DNA of 31,804 bases from an uncultured Moraxella sp. (GCA_937975585.1 CALJUC010000196.1:1-31804); one strand, 5' to 3'; shown: positions 1 to 8,074, counted from the stretch's first letter. Program-made: numbers and translations. The notes: generated from the sequence alone by a model not told the origin.

Positions 1-16
1 CTAGTTATTCTAGTCA

Positions 17-238
17 TTACTTTTCTTCAAAATTAAATAATTCACTAATAGATAATCCAAATACTTTGGCGAATACCTGAATATTCACCAATGCAGGATT
101 GCGCTCGCCACGCTCCACCATACCGATATAGTTGCGATGAAATCCGGTCAACTCAGCCAATTGTTCTTGGCTAAAGCCTTTTTGCTTGCGTAGTTGGCGA
201 ATGCGTGCGCCAAATTGTTTTAAAATGTTATTTTCCAT
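17..238 (-). CDS. XRE-family HTH regulator, C-protein-like
   Basis: A 73-residue protein that is almost entirely one Cro/C1-type helix-turn-helix domain (about residues 9-66). The recognition part carries FSQEQLAELTGFHRNYIGMV, followed by ERGERNPAL, the usual XRE signature. Single-domain proteins of this size that face a DNA methyltransferase are typically controller (C) proteins of type II restriction-modification systems, which time expression of the nuclease and methylase. Here the gene diverges from a 75-aa ORF and a DpnA-like methyltransferase across a 76-base gap. That gap contains TATGATT twice (251-257 and 262-268), 11 bases apart, a possible operator. The domain is plain from sequence; the controller role is inferred from size and position. 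No restriction nuclease is visible, and the DNA left of position 1 is unseen. Confidence 0.85.
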   Translation of the reverse strand: MENNILKQFGARIRQLRKQKGFSQEQLAELTGFHRNYIGMVERGERNPALVNIQVFAKVFGLSISELFNFEEK

Positions 239-250
239 TTGCAGTATTCT

Positions 251-268
251 TATGATTTAGCTATGATT
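251..268. promoter_or_regulatory. Candidate operator: TATGATT direct repeat in divergent promoter region
   Basis: TATGATT occurs at 251-257 and again at 262-268, one helical turn apart, between the divergent HTH gene and the methyltransferase unit. C-proteins bind paired operator elements in this location. No consensus C-box could be matched, so this is only a candidate. Confidence 0.25.
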
Positions 269-314
269 AAACCACACACAATAAGTGTCTTTTTGCTAAT
301 ACTTGGTGGTTTGT

Positions 315-530
315 ATGGACATGGCGGCACAACTATTTGAACGAAATATGGTGACAGAGCAAGGCATCAGGGGAAAAGTTATCAATACATTACGCCTGTT
401 GTGTTTGGATAAGTCATTGCATGAGCAAACAGTGTTTATTCCTGATGGCTGTGAAGAATACGGATTTAGTGAAGGCCACTATCAAGTTGCAGATTTATTG
501 GTGTTTTTGGCCGATATGTTGGAAGAATAA
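315..530 (+). CDS. Small protein of unknown function, coupled to methyltransferase
   Basis: An acidic protein of about 71-75 residues. The frame opens with a TTG at 303, but ATG at 315 (protein starting MDMAAQLFE) is better placed, a few bases after GGTGG at 306-310; ATG at 321 is also possible. I recognise no family. The predicted sequence looks soluble, with a helical N-terminal half and an acidic C-terminus (ADLLVFLADMLEE). There are two cysteines in the body and no membrane segment. Its stop codon overlaps the methyltransferase start by one base (TAATG), which points to translational coupling and a shared function. It could be an accessory subunit, a nuclease remnant or a regulator. It is too short to be a whole known restriction enzyme. 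Confidence 0.6.
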   Translation: MDMAAQLFERNMVTEQGIRGKVINTLRLLCLDKSLHEQTVFIPDGCEEYGFSEGHYQVADLLVFLADMLEE

Positions 531-1348
531 TGGCGCTATATTTTCAATCCTCAAATCAAGATTTTAGCCTTTGGCAAGGTGATAGCCTACACTTATTAGT
601 GGATTTACCAAAAAAATCTATAAACATGGTATTCGCTGATCCGCCTTACTTTTTATCTAATGATGGATTGACGGTCAAAAATGGCGTTGTCCAGTCAGTC
701 AACAAAGGAAGTTGGGATAAGAGTGAATCAGATAATGAGAGTTATGCGTTCACCTACGAATGGTTATCGCAAGTTCGAGACGCTATGGCGGATAATGCTA
801 CTATTTGGATAAGTGGTACCCATCATAATATATTCACGCTTGGGCGGATTTTGCCATTATTAGGCTTTAAAATTCTCAATATGATAACGTGGGAAAAACC
901 CAATCCACCGCCTAACTTTTCATGTCGTTATTTTACCTACTCCACAGAATGGGTTATTTGGGCGCGAAAACATACCAAAGTACCGCATTATTTTGATTAT
1001 GATTTAATGAAAAAACTCAATGCTGATAAACAGATGAAAGATGTTTGGCGCTTGCCAACGGTTGGTACTTGGGAAAAACAACAAGGAAAACATCCAACCC
1101 AAAAGCCATTAGCACTATTATCAAGAATTATGTTAGCCAGTAGCGAAAAAGGCAATGTGGTGTTAGACCCATTTGCCGGATCAGCGACCACTGGCATTGC
1201 CGCCAAGATATTAGCGCGTCAATTTATCGGTATTGAACAACAGACTGAATTTTTAGCGTTAGCAAAAAGACGTTATCTTGCATTAGATGATGCTACTATT
1301 CAACAGATGAAACAAAAGATTCAACATCAAATTAGCATTCATGGGTAA
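530..1348 (+). CDS. DpnA/MboIC-like beta-class DNA adenine-N6 methyltransferase
   Basis: A 272-residue beta-class (N6_N4_Mtase) DNA methyltransferase. The catalytic motif IV is DPPYF at residues 37-41 and lies before the SAM-binding motif I, DPFAGSATTG, at residues 213-222. That order defines the beta class. Further signatures are WISGTHHNIF near 93-102, FSCRYFTYSTE near 130-140, KQMKDVW near 167-173 and HPTQKP at 188-193. From memory these blocks closely resemble DpnA (M2.DpnII), which methylates adenine in GATC and can act on single-stranded DNA. GATC specificity is therefore a family-based inference. The gene starts inside the stop codon of the upstream 75-aa ORF and ends two bases from convergent rarA. 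The stretch is visibly richer in A+T than the housekeeping genes to its right, suggesting acquisition. No partner nuclease is present in the window. Confidence 0.92.
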   Translation: MALYFQSSNQDFSLWQGDSLHLLVDLPKKSINMVFADPPYFLSNDGLTVKNGVVQSVNKGSWDKSESDNESYAFTYEWLSQVRDAMADNATIWISGTHHNIFTLGRILPLLGFKILNMITWEKPNPPPNFSCRYFTYSTEWVIWARKHTKVPHYFDYDLMKKLNADKQMKDVWRLPTVGTWEKQQGKHPTQKPLALLSRIMLASSEKGNVVLDPFAGSATTGIAAKILARQFIGIEQQTEFLALAKRRYLALDDATIQQMKQKIQHQISIHG

Positions 1349-1350
1349 AT

Positions 1351-2640
1351 TTATCTTATTTGAACTTGACCTTTTAACCAGTTGATAAACGCATAGCTTT
1401 GCTGCTCTTTGGCATTATCGGCGAATTGATAAAACGTGGTACCAACTAGACTATCGGGCAAATATTGCTGTGGGTAATAGTGATTGGGGTAATCATGTGG
1501 ATAGACGTAATTCGCCCCATAGCCTTGTGACTTCATCAAACTGGTCACGCCATTGCGTAAATGTAGCGGCACAGGGGATTGGTCATTTTCCGCAAGACGC
1601 ATCGCTGCATTAATCGCGTTATAGCTAGAATTGGACTTGGCCGAGGTCGCCAAATACACCACCACTTGCCCCAAGATAATGCGCGCTTCGGGCATACCGA
1701 TACTTTGCACACTGCGTAGCGCGGTGTCCGCCAGTAACAGGGCGTTTGGGTTGGCAAGACCGATATCTTCACTCGCCAAAATCACCAAGCGCCGCGCGAT
1801 AAAGGCAGGGTCTTCGCCGGCAACCAACATACGTGCCATCCAGTAGAGTGCCGCGTCAGGGTCGCTACCGCGTACCGATTTTATCATTGCTGAGATGATG
1901 TCATAGTGTTGATCGCCATTTTTATCATAGCGCACCAAGCTTGCGCCCGCGACTTTGGTTACTACCTCGTCATTGATAACAATCGGGTCACTTGGCGTAC
2001 CGTTGGCTGCGTTGGATTGAATCGCCAATTCCAGTAGGTTTAACGCTTTACGGGCATCACCATGCGCCAGTCCAGTCATAGCCGTGGTCTGGGCAAGTTC
2101 GATGGTTTTGGATTTAAGCACCGTATCTTGGGTAATAGCGCGTTGTAACACGGCTTGGATTTCGTCATCGGCCAACGGCTGAAGCTTATATACTTGGCTA
2201 CGTGATAGCAGTGCATTGTTGACGCTAAATGACGGATTTTCGGTGGTTGCCCCAATTAAGGTAATGTCACCGGCTTCAACCGCACCGAGCAGTGCGTCTT
2301 GTTGTGCTTTGTTAAATCGGTGAATCTCATCGACAAATACCACGGGTGGCTCGCCAAATAAGCCGTCATCTTTTTTTAGCACTTCGCGCAGTTCTTTGAC
2401 CCCGGCATTAATTGCTGATAATGGCTTAAAGGGGCGATTGACGGCTTGCGCGAGTAACATGGCCAAAGTGGTTTTGCCGATACCGGCATCACCGTGTAGG
2501 ATAATCGAGGGTAGGTAGCCTTGGTTAACAATACGTCGAATCGGGGCGTTGTTACCGAGTAGATGCGATTGACCAATCATGTCGTCAATCGACTGTGGGC
2601 GCATACGTTGGGCAAGGGGGACTTGGTTAGTGGAATTCAT
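1351..2640 (-). CDS. rarA: Replication-associated recombination protein A (RarA/MgsA)
   Basis: A 429-residue AAA+ ATPase, close to the family's usual length. It has Walker A GDAGIGKTT at about 50-58 and Walker B VVFVDEIHRF at about 100-109. ATTENPSFSVNNALLSRSQVY follows as sensor 1 and arginine-finger region. The C-terminal half, with GDARKALNLLE, IKSVRGSDPDAALYW and SSYNAINAA, is characteristic of RarA/MgsA/WRNIP1. The family acts at stalled replication forks and with SSB in the cytoplasm. The gene lies 11 bases downstream of a lipoprotein gene on the same strand and may be co-transcribed with it. Its 3' end is almost flush with the convergent methyltransferase, so the accessory patch seems inserted right at the end of rarA. 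No strong Shine-Dalgarno precedes the ATG. Confidence 0.97.
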   Translation of the reverse strand: MNSTNQVPLAQRMRPQSIDDMIGQSHLLGNNAPIRRIVNQGYLPSIILHGDAGIGKTTLAMLLAQAVNRPFKPLSAINAGVKELREVLKKDDGLFGEPPVVFVDEIHRFNKAQQDALLGAVEAGDITLIGATTENPSFSVNNALLSRSQVYKLQPLADDEIQAVLQRAITQDTVLKSKTIELAQTTAMTGLAHGDARKALNLLELAIQSNAANGTPSDPIVINDEVVTKVAGASLVRYDKNGDQHYDIISAMIKSVRGSDPDAALYWMARMLVAGEDPAFIARRLVILASEDIGLANPNALLLADTALRSVQSIGMPEARIILGQVVVYLATSAKSNSSYNAINAAMRLAENDQSPVPLHLRNGVTSLMKSQGYGANYVYPHDYPNHYYPQQYLPDSLVGTTFYQFADNAKEQQSYAFINWLKGQVQIR

Positions 2641-2651
2641 AACTTTTAAAA

Positions 2652-3143
2652 TTAAGGTAACAATTTAAACGTATTACTGGTAACTTTTTCATAAGCTACT
2701 GGTATGGCGTTCGGAAAATCGGGGGTTTCATAAATTGAATGGACTACTATGTTATAATTCGATGTAAAATCAATCGGCTTTCTCTCCCCTTTAATAGTAA
2801 TTTCAAGGCTTAAAGTTACACCTTTAGGAATAATAATATTTGGTGATAAACAAGCATCACTTCCACCCCAAATAGGCTCTGGTTGGCTTAAGGCATAAAG
2901 AGAAACATCTATCGATTGATTGCAATTCACAATATACAAGCTTTTGTCTTTTGCTGTTATCGAAACGCGCAGTTTTTTATTCGGCAAAGCCTCGGCTAAT
3001 ACATAGCTATCGGTTGTATAAACAGGTTTAGCAACTTCAATTATTTGTGGCGTTATAGCAGATTGGCTAGTAATGGTCGGTTGTGAGCAAGCAATCAGAC
3101 TACCCGTTATCAATAGCATAAGACTGTAATTTATCGCTTTCAT
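2652..3143 (-). CDS. Hypothetical lipoprotein
   Basis: A protein of about 163 residues if translation starts at the ATG at 3143; the frame extends to a TTG at 3155, which is less likely. A lipoprotein signal peptide is clear: charged MKAINYS, hydrophobic LMLLITGSLIA, then cysteine within the lipobox LIAC, followed by SQPTITSQ. The mature part is beta-rich in appearance with no family I recognise. It contains one further cysteine pair, INCNQ being VNCNQ near the middle and DACLSP after it, which could form a disulfide. The gene is A+T-rich compared with its neighbours. It is 11 bases upstream of rarA and divergent from the HELTH protein gene. Export and lipidation are inferred from the signal; function is unknown. 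Confidence 0.75.
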   Translation of the reverse strand: MKAINYSLMLLITGSLIACSQPTITSQSAITPQIIEVAKPVYTTDSYVLAEALPNKKLRVSITAKDKSLYIVNCNQSIDVSLYALSQPEPIWGGSDACLSPNIIIPKGVTLSLEITIKGERKPIDFTSNYNIVVHSIYETPDFPNAIPVAYEKVTSNTFKLLP

Positions 3144-3226
3144 TTTGATACTCAAAATTATTTGTCTAAGCCCTTACACTAACTTAAACTTTCTCAAAAT
3201 ACTGTATTGATAGGTAAACAGGCATT

Positions 3227-3697
3227 ATGTTTTCCCCATCCAAATCACGCCCTCTTACGGCAGGTGAGCGTCAAATTGCCCAATCTATCTTTGGTGATAG
3301 TCTAAAACTTGACGATATCCGACTCAAAACCGCGTGGTGGGTACTCAAAGGCTATGCGGTATCACCGAATGGTCATGTGTATTTTAACTGCAATGATTTT
3401 AAAGAGGATTTTAGTCAAAGCAGTTTGGGCGTTCGTGCGTGGTTGGTACATGAGCTGACCCATGTGTGGCAAGTGCAGCAAGGTATTGCAGTGCTGCGTC
3501 GTGCGTTATTGAATCGGCGCTATAGTTATGTGTTGCAAATTGATAAGCCATTTTTGGCCTATGGTGTAGAACAGCAAGCGCGCATGGTGGAAGATATGTA
3601 TAAACAACGCGAACTTGGGCGATTGAATACTGATTTGGTGGCGTTAATCCCGTTTGGGCAGCATGCCGCTACCCAGAGAGATACTTACACCGTCTAA
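3227..3697 (+). CDS. Small zincin-like protein with HELTH motif (Rhs/Vgr-related annotation family)
   Basis: A 156-residue protein with no signal peptide or membrane segment. Residues 71-82 read AWLVHELTHVWQ, giving the zinc-metallopeptidase pattern HExxH with His75, Glu76 and His79. Short proteins with HELTHVWQ are common in Acinetobacter and relatives, where they are often labelled Vgr-related or DUF4157-like and found near polymorphic toxin loci. No Rhs core repeat, VgrG or immunity gene is adjacent here. The gene sits alone between a divergent lipoprotein gene and convergent lolB, 11 bases from the latter. Zinc binding is inferred from the motif; substrate is unknown, and no third zinc ligand could be assigned with certainty. 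Confidence 0.75.
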   Translation: MFSPSKSRPLTAGERQIAQSIFGDSLKLDDIRLKTAWWVLKGYAVSPNGHVYFNCNDFKEDFSQSSLGVRAWLVHELTHVWQVQQGIAVLRRALLNRRYSYVLQIDKPFLAYGVEQQARMVEDMYKQRELGRLNTDLVALIPFGQHAATQRDTYTV

Positions 3698-3708
3698 TCT
3701 TAACTAGA

Positions 3709-4341
3709 TTAGCTTAAACGGTTAATCGTCATCACCACTTTATAGCCTTGTGGATGGCGCATATTGATACGGTTTGGCAACTTGTCATTGTTATTATAAG
3801 TAAAATCTGCTGTCCAATCGCCATTGTGCGCGGTGGTTAGACGGTTTTGACTGTCCATTTGGTTGTCGCTATCACTTGGGGCGGCTTGTCCCATAATCCA
3901 ATAAGGTAGCTGTGAAATCGGCGCTTGCCACTTGGTGGCTTTAAATAGCAACTCTTCAGGACTTTCTGCGTTCAGTGTGCCCTGTTCATTGGTTAAGGTT
4001 GCCGTTTGACCGTTATAACGAATCGTGGTTTGTCCGGCATTTAATGCACCTGCGATATCAATGCCAAAGTTAGACCCTTGCTGCGCCCAAGTATAAAACG
4101 CGCTGCCAGTTTGTTGTGGTGTGGTCACACCGATTTTACCGTTAATCACAAACTGCTTTGGAATGGCGGGCGTGGTGACCGTATTGGTTGCCGTTTGGTT
4201 ATTGGTGGTTGGGGTCGTAGTGGTGTTCGCGTTGACTGTGGCGACTGGTTGGGTAACCGGTTTTTTGGCGACTGTTTGACAACCCGTTAAGCCTAATACA
4301 AGGGCTGTAGCAATGGCAGTGGTTTTATAGTTTAGTTTCAC
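3709..4341 (-). CDS. lolB: Outer-membrane lipoprotein insertion protein LolB
   Basis: About 210 residues, matching the LolB length. The lipoprotein signal runs through ALVLGLTGC, with lipidated Cys in the box LTGC, followed by a Thr/Asn-rich linker of roughly 40 residues. The globular part opens with FVINGKIGV and continues with SAFYTWAQQGSNFGIDIAG and PYWIMGQ, and ends PQGYKVVMTINRLS; all are recognisable LolB blocks. LolB receives lipoproteins from LolA in the periplasm and inserts them in the outer membrane. The frame opens at a TTG at 4347, but the GTG at 4341 (VKLNYKT) is better spaced from the AAGAG upstream. It lies 65 bases downstream of the TPR gene on the same strand. The usual next gene, ispE, is absent. 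Confidence 0.92.
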   Translation of the reverse strand: MKLNYKTTAIATALVLGLTGCQTVAKKPVTQPVATVNANTTTTPTTNNQTATNTVTTPAIPKQFVINGKIGVTTPQQTGSAFYTWAQQGSNFGIDIAGALNAGQTTIRYNGQTATLTNEQGTLNAESPEELLFKATKWQAPISQLPYWIMGQAAPSDSDNQMDSQNRLTTAHNGDWTADFTYNNNDKLPNRINMRHPQGYKVVMTINRLS

Positions 4342-4406
4342 GTTCAATCACTCTTAATCAAAAATTAAACAAAATTTACAATGCACTCGCGGTGGCGATT
4401 TATCTA

Positions 4407-6347
4407 TTATTGGGTGAGCAGTTTATCCGATGGCAATACCGTGGTTGGATTACCATTGGTAGTCACGCCCGTATCATTCGGGTTATCAGCATAATCTAAT
4501 TCGCGTTTTAGAATATGGCTAATGTGTTGCACTTCTGTGGTATTGCCCATATTTGCGTATGCTTGACGTAACAATAAGCCGCTAATAATATCGGGTACAA
4601 TGTCAAAGTTGTCCGAGAGTAGGGTAATCACGCGCGCATTGTCGTTTTGGTGCAGCGCTTGCTGGGCAAGAATCTGACGCGCACGTAAGCCAATTTCGCG
4701 GTCATTAATCAACGGCGAAAGCATCGCGACCACATTGTCGGTTTCGATTTTGAGATTGACCAAGGTTTGGGCGTATTCAAGCTGATAATCGATATTGTTA
4801 GGCGACAATTTAAGTAGCGCTTCTAATAACTGGCGCTTACTCGCTAAGTCATCATCAGGCAATAACTGCACCTTGGCAAACATGATATCGGTATTATCCG
4901 GTAGCTTACTTTGTGCGTCATTGAGTAAGGCTAACGCCTGTGCAGTTTGGTTGGCTTCAGCTAAGATATTGGCTTGCATGATATAGCTTTGTACCGCAAA
5001 CTCATCAAAGTCTGCGCGCAGTTTTTCCATACTCGTGACAGCTTCGCTATAGCGTTGCTGAGCAATGAGTAACGCCACTTGTTTTTTACGGGCGGCCATG
5101 ACCAAATTCGGCTGCATCACATTACCATAATACTTAATGGCTTGATTGGTACGCTGTTGGCGTTCGGCACTGATGGCCAAATAATAATACGCTTGGTCAC
5201 GATAACTTGGGCTGTGGGTTAGCTGCTGTAATAGCGCCTCGGCTTGCGTATAGTTCTTGGTATCAATCCCCACTAAGCCCGCCAACAACTTAATCTCATC
5301 ATCCGCCAAAAATTCGCTATTATGCGGCGCGGTTAGCTGTTGCCAAGCGGTGGTGGACTTACCATGTTGTAGTAAGTAGCGGGTTTGGTACAAAAACAGG
5401 TTTTTATTATCCGGCACGCTTTGGCGGGCTTGGCGAATAAAACCTTGCACATCGGTCTTTTGACCACTATTGACCAACGCTTGTAAGATATCGGCTTTTA
5501 AAATCAAAAACGCTGGGGTCTTTGGGTGTTTTTTGAGGGCTTTATCAATCTCGACCAACGCTTGTTTTGGCTGATTAAACTGTAATAGCAAGCCAGCTTT
5601 CATGACCAACAATGACGGGTTATTTTTGGTGTCGATTTTTTGTAGCGTTTGTAGTAACTCGGCTTGGTCATCGCTAGCCGTTGGATAGATTCCAAGCAGA
5701 ATCTGACTCAAATCCACATTAGGGTCTTCATGCAAAATTTGGCCGAGTTTTTCACCAGCCAGCTCATAATTGTGGGCTTTTAAGGCTAAGTGCGCCACAT
5801 AAAACAATGCCGGCACATGGTCAGGGTTGGCTTGCTGCCACTGACTGGCAAACGCAAGCGAGTCTTCGGCAGACTCGTACTGTAGGGATAAACTTAAGGC
5901 ACGCTCAAACACGGGCGCGCTGTCATCAAGCTGTGATTGGTTCTTATAAATCGCCAATGCCTTGGGAATATCATGGCGGTCAGCGGCAAACTCTGCCATC
6001 ATCACCGCATATAAGCTCGGCTGAGTCTCAGCTTGGGGTACGAAGGTTGGTGCTGTGTCAGTATCGGTACGCGTGGCGTCTGCGGTCAATGCTGCCATGG
6101 GCACCGCCGCATACGCGCTGATAGGTTGCATGGTATGTAATAAACCCGCCAATCCAACCACCGTTACCCAACGTGGTAATAGACAATAGCCAACAAGCAC
6201 ACGAGCATGAAAGGCTGTATGAGCAGTCTTAGGTAAGTGGGAAACCGTCCACGGCTTAATGGTCAACGGGCTGCAATCCAATACGTCAACTTGGCGCAGT
6301 AGGCGGCTAAGTACTGAGGGATAACAGGCGAGAAAGTATTTGGGCAT
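4407..6347 (-). CDS. Exported tetratricopeptide-repeat protein
   Basis: A 646-residue protein, mostly helical repeats. From about residue 90 the sequence is a series of TPR-like units, for example DIPKALAIYKNQSQ, ELAGEKLGQILHEDPN, KQALVEIDKALKKHPKTPAF and NQAIKYYGNVMQPN. A hydrophobic stretch around residues 57-82 (LPRWVTVVGLAGLLHTMQPISAYA) followed by a small-residue cleavage site looks like a signal peptide. The first 50 residues are therefore unusual, and translation may really begin at an internal GTG near residue 50. In Acinetobacter-type genomes a TPR protein sits between hemA and lolB just as here, so a role with outer-membrane biogenesis is plausible, but its function is not known. 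It is divergent from hemA and probably co-transcribed with lolB. Confidence 0.85.
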   Translation of the reverse strand: MPKYFLACYPSVLSRLLRQVDVLDCSPLTIKPWTVSHLPKTAHTAFHARVLVGYCLLPRWVTVVGLAGLLHTMQPISAYAAVPMAALTADATRTDTDTAPTFVPQAETQPSLYAVMMAEFAADRHDIPKALAIYKNQSQLDDSAPVFERALSLSLQYESAEDSLAFASQWQQANPDHVPALFYVAHLALKAHNYELAGEKLGQILHEDPNVDLSQILLGIYPTASDDQAELLQTLQKIDTKNNPSLLVMKAGLLLQFNQPKQALVEIDKALKKHPKTPAFLILKADILQALVNSGQKTDVQGFIRQARQSVPDNKNLFLYQTRYLLQHGKSTTAWQQLTAPHNSEFLADDEIKLLAGLVGIDTKNYTQAEALLQQLTHSPSYRDQAYYYLAISAERQQRTNQAIKYYGNVMQPNLVMAARKKQVALLIAQQRYSEAVTSMEKLRADFDEFAVQSYIMQANILAEANQTAQALALLNDAQSKLPDNTDIMFAKVQLLPDDDLASKRQLLEALLKLSPNNIDYQLEYAQTLVNLKIETDNVVAMLSPLINDREIGLRARQILAQQALHQNDNARVITLLSDNFDIVPDIISGLLLRQAYANMGNTTEVQHISHILKRELDYADNPNDTGVTTNGNPTTVLPSDKLLTQ

Positions 6348-6737
6348 CGAGCTAAACTTGCGTGAGAGTCTGTATAACGACTCGATTATAGCGACAAATA
6401 ATGTATAAAAGTATAGAAATACTGTTAAATCTACACGATGATGATACTAAGACCCTTATCCATTAGATATAACTCAAGTTTTTTATTCGTTGAACAAATG
6501 CTATAATAATGTATTTTTGGTGTACCGCACGTTGGCGCGGATTTAAGTTTGGTAAACGTTATATTGGCGTTCATCATACCACGTTGTCCGGCGCATATTG
6601 CGCAGTTTTTCTTAATGATAATCAGTTTTTTGTTAGGTGATTTGTTGTTTACGGTGAAGTAATCCCCATACAACTGGTAGTTTTTGGCACGATTGTCTGA
6701 TTTTTCTCACTTTGTCTTGGCTAGGTAATGACGCGTT
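6348..6737. other. 390-base divergent intergenic region (TPR gene / hemA)
   Basis: No gene is supported here. The minus-strand open frame at 6431-6673 has no recognisable product and no ribosome site. The region must hold the promoters for the leftward TPR gene and rightward hemA. TATAAT occurs at 6502-6507 (plus strand) and at 6385-6390 read on the minus strand, but neither has a convincing -35 partner. A Fur-box-like sequence lies at 6611-6629. The hemA ribosome site AGGTAA is at 6723-6728. Confidence 0.6.
6611..6629. promoter_or_regulatory. Fur-box-like site upstream of hemA
   Basis: Compared with the classical 19-base Fur consensus (GATAATGATAATCATTATC), 14 positions match, including an unbroken run of 12 (TAATGATAATCA). 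It lies 109 bases before the hemA start codon. The match was scored by eye, and the region is A+T-rich, so chance resemblance is possible. Confidence 0.35.
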
Positions 6738-8051
6738 ATGCAGCTTTTGGTTATTGGCTTAAATCATAAAACAGCGCCCGTTGAATTGCGTGAGCAGTTG
6801 GCGTTTGGGGCAGAAGATACGCCAGTCGCGTTGCAACAGCTTAAAGATCGTACCAAGGGCGCGGTTATCGTGTCGACTTGTAATCGTACCGAACTGTATG
6901 CTTTGGCAGATGCCGGACAAGATATGACGGCATTAAGCCAAAGCTTGATCCAATGGCTTTCTGAGTTTAAAAATTTGGACTTTCATGGGGTACGTTCACA
7001 TCTGTATATTTATGAAAATAACCATGCGTTAACCCATTGGGTGCGTGTGGCATCAGGTCTAGACTCGATGATTTTGGGCGAGCCGCAGATTTTGGGACAG
7101 ATTAAGCAATCGGTGAACAAAGCCGATGAAGTCGGTTGTGTCACCCGGGGTCTAAGTTGGCTGGTGCAGCAAGTATTTGCCGCTGCCAAACAGGTGCGTA
7201 GTGAAACGCGTGTCGGCTCACAAGCGGTATCGTTAGGCTTTGCTGCGGCCAAATTGGTCACCCAAATTTTTCAAGAACCACAAAAAACCACCTTGCTCGT
7301 GGTGGCCGCGGGCGAGATGAATCGGTTGGTTGCGACCAATATCGCAGGGCTTGGCGTATCCAAAGTCATCGTCTGTAATCGTAGTCGCGAGCGTGCGGAA
7401 TTGCTAGCCGCTGAGTTGGCAGCCTTCAAAACCGTGTCTGAGGTGAAGGTCGTGTCACTTGAGGAACTTGGACAGGTGCTACCCCAAGCCGATATCGTCA
7501 CCAGCTGTAGCGGCAGTCTGTATAGCCTGATTGATAAAACCATGACCAAGTTTGCGCTCAAGCAACGCCGTCACCGGCCGATGCTGATGATTGACTTGGC
7601 GGTACCGCGCGATATCGAACCGAGCGTGGGCGAGTTGGACGATGTGTATTTGTACTCGATTGATGATTTGCAACATGTGATTGCTGGCAATCTTGAGCAG
7701 CGCCGTCAGGCAGCGGTTGAGGCCGAATTATTGGTCAGTCAGTTGGTGATGGCGATTGAGCGTAAATTCTTGGTGCGTCAGGTAGGTCAGGACATCCAAG
7801 CGTATCGCGAGCAAGCCAAGCTGCAAGCCGAGCAGATTTTGCAGCAGTCATTGCAGCAGTTGCATGAAGGCGGCTGTGCCGAGGCGGTGATGGCGGAATT
7901 AACCCGTAAGCTCACCCAAACCTTGACCCATGCACCATCCAAGCTATTACGCCAGACCGCAAGTGAGCAGCCACCGGATACCGTTGCCTTTGTGTCGGAT
8001 AGTCTGACTCATGCCTATCGTCCAAAGCATTTAATCCCGCCTGTGCATTAG
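6738..8051 (+). CDS. hemA: Glutamyl-tRNA reductase
   Basis: A 437-residue GluTR of usual length. It reduces glutamyl-tRNA(Glu) to glutamate-1-semialdehyde with NADPH, the first committed step of C5 heme synthesis, in the cytoplasm. The N-terminal domain begins LLVIGLNHKTAPVELRE and holds the catalytic cysteine Cys48 in VSTCNRTELYAL. SGLDSMILGEPQILGQIK follows at about 107-124. The NADPH-binding loop is LLVVAAGEMNRLV, with Ala where most homologues have the first Gly of GAGE. The helical dimerisation domain makes up the last 110 residues. ATG 6738 is chosen because LLVIGLNHKT starts there and AGGTAA lies 9 bases upstream. An intrinsic terminator follows directly, so hemA is probably monocistronic. 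Confidence 0.97.
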   Translation: MQLLVIGLNHKTAPVELREQLAFGAEDTPVALQQLKDRTKGAVIVSTCNRTELYALADAGQDMTALSQSLIQWLSEFKNLDFHGVRSHLYIYENNHALTHWVRVASGLDSMILGEPQILGQIKQSVNKADEVGCVTRGLSWLVQQVFAAAKQVRSETRVGSQAVSLGFAAAKLVTQIFQEPQKTTLLVVAAGEMNRLVATNIAGLGVSKVIVCNRSRERAELLAAELAAFKTVSEVKVVSLEELGQVLPQADIVTSCSGSLYSLIDKTMTKFALKQRRHRPMLMIDLAVPRDIEPSVGELDDVYLYSIDDLQHVIAGNLEQRRQAAVEAELLVSQLVMAIERKFLVRQVGQDIQAYREQAKLQAEQILQQSLQQLHEGGCAEAVMAELTRKLTQTLTHAPSKLLRQTASEQPPDTVAFVSDSLTHAYRPKHLIPPVH

Positions 8052-8074
8052 TGCTCTTGGGTGTGGCGTTCTAA

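Noticed and set aside
274..304. ACAC-AATAA-GTGT inverted repeat examined as a C-protein box
   Set aside because: Four-base arms only and no match to known C-box cores; the TATGATT direct repeat nearby is a slightly better candidate.
3694..3712. CTAATC...GATTAG inverted repeat between the HELTH gene and lolB
   Set aside because: Only a 6-bp A+T-rich stem with no T-run; too weak to call as a terminator.
6431..6673. 80-codon minus-strand open frame between the TPR gene and hemA
   Set aside because: Low-complexity, Lys/Ile-rich product with no recognisable family, no ribosome site and placement across the hemA promoter region; most likely chance in A+T-rich DNA.
7305..7320. Ala replacing the first Gly of the GAGE motif in glutamyl-tRNA reductase
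   Set aside because: A conservative substitution at a position that varies in relatives; the enzyme is otherwise intact, so no loss of function is implied.
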